DNA of 64,000 bases from Lates calcarifer (taxonomy: Eukaryota; Chordata; Actinopteri; Centropomidae). The stretch covers positions 19,615,242 through 19,679,241 of the forward strand of contig NC_066853.1 of the NCBI RefSeq assembly GCF_001640805.2, in the 5' to 3' direction. Shown in pieces: positions 39,301 through 51,300 of the stretch. How positions within the stretch are numbered: the stretch's first letter is position 1; every line of letters starts with the position of its first letter. The position numbers were made by a program, and so were the translations under genes. A model generated the notes under the pieces. That model ran no database searches and was not told the origin of the DNA. It worked only from the letters and a program-made list of their open reading frames with translations.

Positions 39301-42300
39301 GATCAGAAGATACAGAGGAAGACGATAGGACTTTATAGTTATCCATCCATCCATAATCTATACCACTTATCTGTAAGGGCCATGGGGGGGCTGGACCCTA
39401 TTCCAGCTTACATTGGGTGAGAGGCGGAGTACACCCTGGACAGATCACCAGGTCATCGCGGGGCCAACATATATAGACAAACAACCATTCATGCCTACAG
39501 GCAAATTAATGTCACCAAATTAACCCTAAACTTGCATGTCTTTGGACTGAGGAGGGAAGCCAGAGCACCACTGCACTACTATGCTGCCAGATCAAGCTAT
39601 CATAAAATTATTAATTAAATTAAAAATAAATGACATTTTCATCCTGGAGAAAATATTTTCAAACTCATCATTTACTAAATTAGTCAGATATTACTAGTTC
39701 AGACTGACATGAGTACTACAGGCCATGCATCATCAAGGGTCAGAGACTTGTGGGAACACCCCCCCCCCCCCCCCACCACCCGCAAAAAAAAACAAAAAAA
39801 ACCTCTATCACTCAACAGCCGATATGAAATTTTTTTGAACAGTGTCTTTATACTTGTCAGATTGATTATTCCATGAAGCTACATGGTCTACACAGAGATG
39901 ACCCACATCTTCAAAGGGTAACTCTATCGTAAAATTTGACTGCACTATGAATGCTCACACTGAGACATTACATAAACTTGAGCCTTTACACTAGTATCTG
40001 TGAGACTGGCCTGTGTCGGAAAACTGTGTGTGTTTGTTCTTTATGTCCCATCTGTGCTCCCCACTTAAGGTGTCTGCAGTTCGTAGTACAAACTGACAAG
40101 TCTTCAGAGAGGACGGAAATCTTACAAAAATGTCTCAGGCATTTACAAAAGCGATGGCTGCAAACCTATAGCTGATCTCTGCATATTGAATTTGGTAAAT
40201 CAGATACATAGCTTAAGGATGTGGACTAAGGTAATTTGTGCCTTAAGGCACTTCTCAGTACCACCCTCTAAAATGTCTGCCTCACTCAGCTCTGCTCTGT
40301 TTGTGCCAAGTGCAGGCCCAGGTACAAACAGAGCAACATAGTGAAAAAGATAAGAAAGCTGTGCAGTGAACTTCAAAGCTGGTGAGCCAAGAAGAAGTAA
40401 AATTTTCAGAGTTTCAATTTGATTCTATGGCTTTTACATTTTCTCATAGAATATTGAAGAACTGCTGTCAAATAAGTAAACATATGGAACTGTGTATATA
40501 CTGTATTTTTCTCTTTTGGTTCCCACTAGTGACTTCGGGATAATTCCAGCTTCACTGTATTTCGGTATTTCATATATTTTATGTATTTCACAGGCGTCTT
40601 ACCACAGCTGAATAAGATAACTGACTGGTGTACAGACAAAGTGGCAGAATCCACAGGTTCTATTGATGGCTCTCTTTGGGAAAATTTGAAACCTGCAGAT
40701 TTCATTCTTTTCACCAAATCCCTCTACTCCATACCAGTCCAAATTAATACAAATATAATAGCACAAAGCAGTTTCAGTCAAAATGGTTATTCTCCCAGAG
40801 TATTGAAGTCAGGCAAGTAGGTGTTCTTCCTCTCCTCTTCTTTTCATCCTTTTTTTCTGCATATCATTGTATGGAGGAAAGGGTCTGATTCTGCAACACT
40901 CTCATACTGGGTGGGGCACATACCCCCCACCTACATCATCCTCACCCTCATGTCTGGTTTATCTGCAGACGTTCAGCATAGTTGGAGGCTTGCTTTCCAG
41001 CCTACAGTCCAGAGCCACAACTGCCACTTTCTGGGCAAATCGAATAACAATATCCATGGACTTGAAAATGATCTGAGCTCAGTAATCCATCACGGAAAAC
41101 ATGAAGGTTTAATTGGTTCTGTCAGTTTCTCTGTTCTATTACTGTGATTACATTAAGTATTTTCATATTATTGGATATTATGTTATGCCCTTTTTACTGT
41201 CAATCATCAGACACACATAGGAAGAAATGTTGTTCTCTGTCAAGAAACACCCTCTAATGTATCTAAGTTCATTGTCTGTTCTTTCAAACTGCAATAATGC
41301 ATGTGAATTACTGATCATCAACAAATAGAATTAATTTCATTATCTGAGAACAAATGGTTGTAATTACATATTTTTATGAATTGTGACTGAGTCAAGCAAG
41401 AATCAAGCAACTCCACCCCCGCTACAATAAAGTCCAGAGACAAAACTGGGTTTGAAACCATGATGTTTGGACTTTAAATAGCAAACAAATGAAGAGAAAA
41501 TGTATTTAGAGCACGTATATAAAAGGGACTGGAGAAATGAAACTAGATAAGAGGCAATATGTGATTTTTTAATTATATATTTTTTTGTCTGTCAAGTTAT
41601 AAATAATGCTCTCCATCGATGGACAAAATAAAAATTTAATCCCCATTTTATTCTTGTACTTTTATTCCTCTGAAATACAAAAAGAAATTCTTACCAGGCG
41701 TCTTCTTTCTTCTTCAACAGTGTTCAGCAGCTGGGAGAACTCTTTGAATGACTGGGCTGAAAAACAAAGAGGGATCATTTCACCAACACCATATTAAAGG
41801 CAACATACTGAACGTTTGGACAATTAGTGCACCAACATGTATGATACATCATACACAATATGTTCACCATTGAGCAAGAACATGGTGAGCCACTGTGTTG
41901 TCGCATTCAGAGATTAAAAAAGATATATAAAAAAAAAACAAAGTGGCTCAGTCATTAAACGTCAGATGTTCCTAGCACCCCACAAGCACTGTGGTGTGGT
42001 GCTAAAATGTTTATTTGCACTGCAGCTTCAGAGCTTTCAGTACAGCACATTTTAGAACCTAATAAAATCATGCAGCTGTCCAATTTAAAACCAAGACCAG
42101 CGGTAAAAAAACAATACTTTAATTGAATGGAACCCACTGATTGCTTCCCTTTATTTTCTTCCCCTGCCAGGCTTTACTATATACTGTCACAGTGTAGAGA
42201 AGACTTATGTGATAGAGATATGTTCACACCATCTGGGCTATACTTCAGTATCTTATATTAAATTCTGCAGGGCCAGATGAATTCAGCATACAATACATTC

Positions 42301-45300
42301 AAGCTTATCTGCCAGAGAGTTGTGCCTTGATAGCTTTGCAGCTTCATTAAATACAGGGCCAGATACAGTGTGGCCTCTGTTGGTCAGCCCCTGTGTCACC
42401 CTGTGTCCAGCCATTTAGCAGCGGTCGAGCTGCTCTGCTTGCCAACACAGTAACATCATTATCAGCTGCGATGGCCTGGCATGGGGACCCAATGCATCAT
42501 CTTAGACACTTTGTTCCATTTACACACCAAAGCTTTTAAAGACCAGGGAGCAATGATTTTGTGTCAGTGATCCTGCAGGAAGGCTGGCCTCCTATTAGTG
42601 CCACCAGCTCCTTTATCAACGGCACAAACCTCTCAGGGGGTAAAGGGCACAGCTGGAGCCGTTGATGGGACAAGATTAGACTCCAAAGAAAGGAAATGGG
42701 AGTCAAAATGAGGTTACAGCTTGCATATCATTCACTGGTAAATGGAAGAAAATGGTAGAATCGTGGAATTAAATAAAATTTACCACCTCAAAAGTAGATG
42801 AACACAGAAGATGAGCTTATTTGAAAAATATACATTTATTGTATACGTACATTTTTTCTGTATCATATAAGTAGATTTCCATATTTATTTACATCAAGTT
42901 CATGGGTTTAAATGTTGCCTTTCTGCTTGATATGTGTCTTTTTATGATCTAGATTTGAGCACATCTCAGAAGGCTCTGAACAGTTCTTGTAGACTGAAGG
43001 ATTGACCTTCCGAGAGAGGGGCATGTAACTTTTCTAAAAATTTTAATTTCTATGGCCACATCAATCTTTTGGCCCCATTGATTCCTAGATAACTGGCATG
43101 GAATGTGAATGTCACTGCAGGAAGTCATAGAGTGAAATCAATAAAAGGTCAGGTGAACCCGTCTGGCAGCACATATAGGATCCCGATGTTATGTGGGGAA
43201 GTTGGGAGCATCAAAGTGAACTATACCAATACTGAATCAAGATCATGGCTGGCATTCACACAAGGGTCTAGCTATGTCAGTCAGAAAACTCAGTTTCATT
43301 GATGACTAGATTGATTTCAACAGGCTGTTCATTTTTTTCCTCAAATAGTAATCATGGCCTTTTCTCTCCAAGATGGTAAGGGAACACAGCAGTGCAGCTT
43401 AGAGTGTGAGGAAATCATTTTTCTGTGAGAAGATATTGAAACTCAGTTCCTACAGACAAAATAACACTTTTTACACAGTCTATTACATGGTGTGAAGTTA
43501 TTTCACATTTTCTGAGTCATTATGTTATTAGTTCCAGTGTTGCATCCATGGTGGTCTTGATTAAGAGCCTCCAAAGTGAATTTACCATTGTCTGCATTGC
43601 ACAGTCAACAAAATGTTTCCAAACAGATGCCACAGGCATGGCCAAACCACTAGCTTCTATTGTGCCAGTAATTTTCACAGCACAAATGCTGTGCAGGTCT
43701 AGCTACATAACAGGTGGGCAGCTAAAGCATCCCACTGTTTGACCTGAGATCAACACCACTGTTTGACTGAAGTCCAGGGAAAGGGCGCATTGCCTCAAAT
43801 TAAAGCACGCTTGATTCTAATGAGGCTTGGATTTGGGTGTGGATTTTTCCAATGAACATAAATGGTGTCCCGCACCCCTTCCCATAATACAGCCGCTGCA
43901 GCTTTGTCAGAAAAAAGGAAAAAGGACTATTCATTATGCATTCAGATGAACATTACAGCCCCGTGTAGGGGAGGTCGATATCCAGTCTAGCCCTCACAGA
44001 TGGACAGTAATTCAGCAGACTCCAGCTCCGCAGAGCGAAGGACTCAAGCTGCAGATAATGAGCAGAGCAAAAAAAGAAGAGGAGGAAGAGGCCAGACTGG
44101 GAACCCTGCCCATTAGAGCCAGAGAGGCCCTCTGCACAGTCGCTTTCATATTCCTGTTGGAGGCTAGGAGGTTCGCACCTCCATTAATCTCTGACACTGA
44201 TCACAATTAGTCCCTTTGATCTCTTATAGGCTTGAAAAGATACACAGGAAGCATCATAAGCAAATCAATAGCATTAATTATACATGCATCACAGACAACT
44301 TTAAGATCTATACTCAAAGCCAAATCCCATTCTGAGAATTTGCAGAGTATGCTTAATTTTGCCTGGAAACAGCTCCCAGTGACTCTGATAAAGCTTTTCC
44401 CTTTCCTATTAACTACTTTCTCTAATGTAAAATTGCTCAAATACAGTAATATCATATTTTGAGCAATTGGTCCTTGGCCACAGGAAACTAGCTCCTCTGA
44501 TATGTGTAAGAATTGCTATGTTCAAGTATCTCCCCAGAGTAATCTTATGGAAATGTCAGAAAAGGTGACAATTTGACTAATTGGGGAGCTCGGAGAGGAA
44601 AGAAGATGAAAGACTGGAAAAAGAGAGATCTACCCTCCTGAGTCTGGCCAAACTGAACTTACCAATGTTCACTTCATCATCTGTCTCTGCATCACCTATG
44701 CACTCAAACTGGAACTCCTGCAGGGACTGGGAGAACTTCTGGACAGCAGCAGAAAGATCTGCAAAATAAGAGGGTCTGAGCATCAGAATAAAGCACTGGA
44801 CAAATGAATCGAGCACTTAAGACACATAGATGACATTCTACATATGTATAACAGCCAGCTCCTTGCCCTGTGCATATAGAATATATCCAACTATTAACTA
44901 CTTTCTGTAAGCAATATGGAGACTGAGAAGTCATATAGTAATACCAGCATGTCAAGGTTGCCTTTAGAATCCTTTCGGTTTTTGAGTTGAGTCGGCAGCA
45001 AGAGAGTTAGCAGAAATCCAAGCTCAATATTACATCATACCGGTGCATCACAGTCCAGCATACATATAGATTTCAGTCGTTCCTCCCTATGAGGACAGAG
45101 TGGTACTTATACACATAACCCTGGCAGTTCTAGTGTTGAGTTTGCTATTTGTTATAGTCACAGCTATAGCAACAAAATAGTGGAGCTTAAAAAGACTATT
45201 ACCTGACAGCTTCTGGGAGCAGAAGAGCAAAAGAATGCACTTTTATGATCTGCTGACTGTCCAATTCCATGCCCACTGACATTCATACAATAGAAGGCCT

Positions 45301-48300
45301 GTGAGTGACTGCAATATCTGCTATATTTACTTTATCACTTGTCCATTGATCATAATACTCAGATCTGTCCAGAAAAATTAAGCCCAGCTGAGCTTCCTAA
45401 CCTTTACGTCAAAAATGATATAGTACACGTAGTGAGTAATAATCCTTAGAAAAATTCCACCTTTGGACACTTTCACACTGCTAGATATAAATTTATGCTG
45501 TTTACTGCATTCCAGGAGTTTAGTTGTGATGAAGTGCTGTCCTAGTTTTTTCAGAGTGACATTTGACAACCTCCAAAGAAAAAGGCTTTACCCTTTTATA
45601 TTTCATAACTGTCCAGCTTAGAAAAAGTGAGTCCTGCCTTTTATTCAAATATTCAATGGTGGTGTGAGTGGAAAAATTGGTATCTCTACAGTCTCAGAGG
45701 CATCCAGTTGTAAATTTATATTTGACAGTTCACTTTTAATGGCTTTAAAGATCATTTAAAAATAGCAACATTACTATGTTCTTAACCATGTCTCACATTA
45801 CAACTGTAATTGGGAGGAGTTTGATATGTCAAGTGTCTCTAAATACTACAGTACCCATCAGCCTTAGCAACCATTGCTGTGGAGAAAAAGCCAGCTAAAG
45901 GTGTAAATCAGTCCAAGCATCTACAGAGCTTCAATGTGGCAATCAGGAACAAATCATGGCACAATTGCTTATGAACTGATCCAAATATGACTGAAAATCA
46001 GACAGAATTGATTCAAGCTGTTAAATGTATTTAACAAGTTCAGTGAGGCTCAACATCTGCTTTCATCCAGCTGTTAGAGCCACAGGCAATGGATCTGTAA
46101 GCTCTGTGTCTGTGTAGCAGAAAGATCTTTGGGAGGGGTAGCTGACTTCTCTCATAAAGTTTTTATGTACACAGTCTTCTACCCTCTACTGACTTATCAA
46201 GCCAGAGTAAGCAAAGAGCAGTTGCTCTTTGTTTGTAGCGATGAGTCAACCAGAGTGTTGCATGTCCATTCAAGAATTATACGTGCTTTAACAGCCTCTC
46301 ACCTAATACTGCCTATGGAGAAAGAAATGACTAGGTTTTAATTTCCTGAACCCTGCCTGCCTCATCTAAAACCTCCCACTTAATTCTTCTAAAAAAAACA
46401 ACAAAATGGGTCCTGCAAAGTCTGATACCTCAACATGACCTGCAATTACCAGTGTTTACCTTTCAGGTTTCAGGTACTCTCAGGTTAGAAATTATTACAG
46501 TTATTGTGATGAAAATGTTTGATATTGTGCTGGTTTTTAGTTGATTATGTGCCTTTATTTTTTAAATAGCTGAGTTATAATAGTTAGTTCTAATTGTCTC
46601 AGTGTGAACATCTTTCAAAAGTTTATGTGGAGTATTAAAAGCTTTAACTCTCCAATTAGCCAACATCAAGGCATAACTGCTGAGCTGCTCAACAACCAAT
46701 TTTTAGGGGTTTAGACATTTTTTCCTCTGAAATAACAGCAAATATAAACTCAACAAAATCACTTTGTATTTTGAGGCAATAAAAGGCTTATTCCCTTTTT
46801 TAAAATATTGAATATATTTGTATAATGGAATGGGATTATGCTGGGGGAAAAGGTTCTAAGAACTACTGTACAAAACAAGACAAAAATAAACACTACAAAA
46901 ATCGGGACTGTGTCTTTAATATAAAATATTTTAAATCTTTAATACAACTCATGAACGCATAAAAACATAGACCTTCTCTATGACAGATACAGTACACATT
47001 CTGTATCTAGTGATCTGCAAACTAGAAATCAGGCACAAGTGGGAAGAGGATCTGATTGTAGTCAGATTCAGAAGAAAAACATGATGGAAACCAATTAAGC
47101 TGCTTTTTAAGGTGAGGGGCAAAGTGGTGCTGCAGTCCCAACCTACATATAGATGACCAAGTACACAAATCACTTGTATTTAATTTTTTATTATACAACT
47201 GATTTCAATTTGTTTCATACCTCGGTTACATAAAGGTTAATGTGTGGGTCTGCTGTGGCTATAGTCTTGCTAAGGTGAAAGTAACCTGTGTTTACAAGTA
47301 CTTTAAAGAGTGGGATGAAGCTTCAGCATGGAATGGAGGCTTTTAGCATTTCATAATTCAGATGAATTTATAATTAAAGGCAGAACAAAACAGCAATTCA
47401 AACATACTCTGACATTTTAGTTTTCAGCCCTTACAGTTTGAAATGTACACATTTTTCTCATATCCATTGTTGACAGTGAACTGCTTCTCTCCGTCTTTCT
47501 TCTCGCACCAACAGTCACGACTTAACTTCAAATAACTATGAACTTAAAAGACTCTTGCCTCAAAAGTAAGAACATCCACACAGTAACAGTACAGAATATA
47601 CTGTAGACACTCAAACTCATGTTCTTTTGATAGAAAACTCTAGAAATATTTTTTTTTATTATTTATTTATTTTTAAAGGTTAGTGGGATTTGTTTTGCAG
47701 CTTGTAACCATGCATATTGTATGGATATGTACAGTTGTACACATCCTTTTCATACCGAATGGGTTTCACATCCTAGTATTATATATTTAAGAGACTATGA
47801 CTTGGCTCCTTAAGACGGATCTCAAACATAACCCTAGTTACTAAAGCAAAAACAGGATGGAAAGTATAAATTATGACATAAATAAAAGCAGTAGTGTTAT
47901 TGGTCATATGCAATCAAACATATTTTTTAATGCATAAAAGAACTTGTGATTTTAATCATATTTCACTGATCATCTTTTATCAGATAACGATGACTAAAAG
48001 TTAAGAGCTAGCAACAAAAAAAAAAAAAAGACTAACCTTTGAATTTCCACTGTTTGTTAGAACTTGTCTGTTTGAAGTAAACTTTGACTACTCATAATGG
48101 ATATTGAGTTGAAACCTATGCAGGTCCTACTTCAGCAATGATAGTTAATCTAACAGGCAACTCAAAGTACAAAAGGGCCTTAAAAGCCCACAAAAATCAA
48201 TGCTCTCATCTCCACAGAAACATAAATTGCTGAGAAAGCATGATAAAAAAGAATCATGATGATATTTGTCAGTGAGGATCTTTTTCTATATCTATAACAG

Positions 48301-51300
48301 CCATTGTTATGTTGTATTTCAGTGTATTTTTGTTATCGGAAGAACAGAATTAAACAGAATTATGACTACATTACACTCATCGAGACCACAGATTGATATG
48401 CTCTCACAGACACCTACACTATCTTACATGTCTACGTCTGACCACTTGTAAATGTTGCTGAGGCTGCTCTGAGTGTCACTGAGAGGACCTGTTCTAAAGA
48501 AAAGATGTACTGTGCCAGCTTTGTGCTCATATCATTCCTGCTTTGACTCTAAAGCTGCTGATTTGGGATCAATACCTAGCTACAGTTGTCTGGATGTGCT
48601 CGCAGGACCATCAATAATGGATGATCTTTTAGCTCTGACGTTCAGACAGGCCCCAGCCTCACAAAACAAACCTATGTTGCTGTCAGCTGAATGCACTGTT
48701 TTCTCATAACCATCAAAAACCAAGGAAATCAAGCACACCTAAAAAACTTAAAGAAAATCAACATGATTACTCTATCTTTACTACAATAATACATTTTGTA
48801 CCAACTGAAACGTGTCAATATCTAAAACTGGTGATTACCAAAAAGTTAGTCAAATGTTAGACCACCAATTAGTTGGCTGCCACAACCACAGGGTTAGCAA
48901 ATGTATATAACACTTTTATGGTATGTGTGTAAGTTATTTGCTTGCTAACTTAGCGAATAATGATTATTTTGGCATTTACCATTGACGTTTCACAACTACA
49001 GCTCCCATTAGGCTTTAACAGCACTTCTGTGTCAGGGGCTCATGGGAGGTATGGTCAACACAGCTGCTGGAGCAGAAGGTAACACAGAAGTGGGACAACT
49101 TTGATTCTATTCCTAGTAACCTGCAAAAATACTACACTACCCACAAGTGTTTGGCTAGTTACTCACTCACCTCACTTAGTATCAAAGGAACTGGTGGTGA
49201 GCAGATAATGCCCTCTGTTTTTACTAATGATTCTTCTCATGGATTGTTTTATTTCAAAATACATTTATGTATATTTTCTTAAATATCACTGAGGGGAATA
49301 ACTGTGAAATGTGACTTCTGAACCTGTTTCATAATAACACACATTGGGAATGTAATAAACAATATTAAGTGGTCCCTTATTATGCAGGAATAATTCATTA
49401 ATTAATGCACATTAGTGGTCTGAGTACAGTGTATGATTTCAGACAGAGCATACACAAGCAGACCTTAAGGAAACTGATTGCCCACATGATGAGGCTCACT
49501 ACTAACATCCTCCTGCAGCTACACCTCAATGCAGAATAAATATTTACCATATTTTAATTAGGGACAACACCCAAGAAAGACCTGCAACAATGATTCTGTT
49601 TATCTATACATATGCATTATTTACTAAGTTTGGGAATTGGCACAAATGATTTTGGCCCATTAGGTACTGCAGAAAATATTGCTCAACGAGTTACAAAGAA
49701 ACTGCCTCAATTTAAGTGATCACAAGACCGAGTAGCAAAGATAAATGGAAACAGCATCAGTATAAATGGAGATGAATGAACAGCTTAAAATTTTTAACCT
49801 TAGGTAAGCAGTAAAGGAATAATCAGTGCAACACATTCCAGGTTGCACATACACTGCAAGACCATCTGCTGTTTGTTTGGTCTCCTGCAACCAAATATAT
49901 AAGTCTACTGATGAATCAAATCTTTGTTTTTTCAGTTTGTAACCTTAGCAATTTTTGGTACCAACAAACATAGTGCATTATATACAGCGAAATTTGCTAT
50001 TACTACTTACTTACTCCAGTTTTCATGTTTATTTATTGCTAGCCATTTTAGAGTAAATAAGACCTCACATGGCCAGATTAGCCTCTATCCAAGGATAAAA
50101 GAAGGAAATAAGCAATTAAAGACAAAAGGAAAGAAACACCATTTTGGGGTTTACAGAAAATGGACAGTATAGAGTAGGATGGTTCTCCAAATATTTCATC
50201 TCACTCCTCTCCATCTCCATCTGACACAAACACAAATTTGGTGCATTCCACTTTGAGCGTGTGTGGTGAGAAAGAGCTGTGCCGTTGAGGGGAGTAATAA
50301 AAAGAACAAAGCATAACTTTGATAAGGTCTACTACATGAAGTGTAACAGTGGAATAAGAAAAGAAAGAGAAAGAGCTACTGTATTGCTGTATATACCACC
50401 ACCTTAAAATACTGCCTTTTAATTTTATTACACTGAGCAAACATTTCATCTCACCCTGCATGCAATTTTGCTAACACAGTATTTGACTTGCAGTAATGAT
50501 TTTTCACACAGTGGGCATGCAAAAAGGGGTAACAGAAAGAACAAAAGTTGTGGTGTACCATCCTCCTGTGCAGGTTCTAATCAAAGAGCAGAGCTCTGAC
50601 CACCCAGCCAAGATGTGACTGGATGGAGCAGCTTCCCCAGTTTGTGCCCAGTGTGTGAGATGTGAAAGAGAACTATGGCTGTCAGTCACCACACAGCAGA
50701 GCCCCCTGGGTACACCCTTTATCTCGTCTCCAGGGCAACCACATACTACAAAATTCCATCTGCTGACAATCCTGACAAAACACAGACAACACTGCAGGAA
50801 AGTCTGCAGTTCTCCTGCCAACAAGCTGAGGTGTAGGCTTACTTCAGTAGCTATTAGGACATGAATTATAATTTTTGGACATGATGCATAAATTCTGCAA
50901 TGCAATTTAGATTTTCACTGTTTTTCTCTGAGCTATGACTTCCAGAAACAGAAGTGGTATTTTTTAGTTGAAAGTACACTAAAGCTGTACTACACAATTT
51001 CTTCACTCTTTCCTTAAGGTATAATAATTCAACAAATTAATCCACCTGTATTTTTAAAAAATCTTACACACAAAAATGAAATAGTATTGAAAAATACCAG
51101 CATATCTAGCACAACAGAAGATTACCCCACCATAACCATATAATCATAATCACAATTCTTTACTCAAGTACAGCATCACATATTAGAAATTCAATACTGC
51201 AGAAATGCACTACAAATACTAAGTTGAATTCCAATTAGCAGCATGTGTCTTTTAATTGCTTCATGTTTTAGTTTAGGGTGAGAAAAAGCCTTCAAGGACA

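Larger units (their letters stand above)
26558..41694 (-). other. arhgap42: arhgap42 intron 3
   Basis: This is a 15.1-kb intron, the largest. It holds microsatellites (30352-30401, 31679-31718, 33285-33319), an interspersed repeat (39340-39588), a C-run (39759-39774), short tandem duplications (31131-31160, 36901-36941) and a 7-bp array (28838-28860). A higher-complexity block lies at 27080-27500. No gene is seen. Confidence 0.85.

Noticed and set aside
50504..50905. 133-codon reading frame on minus in intron 1
   Set aside because: No domain or conserved motif; residues look like random translation.
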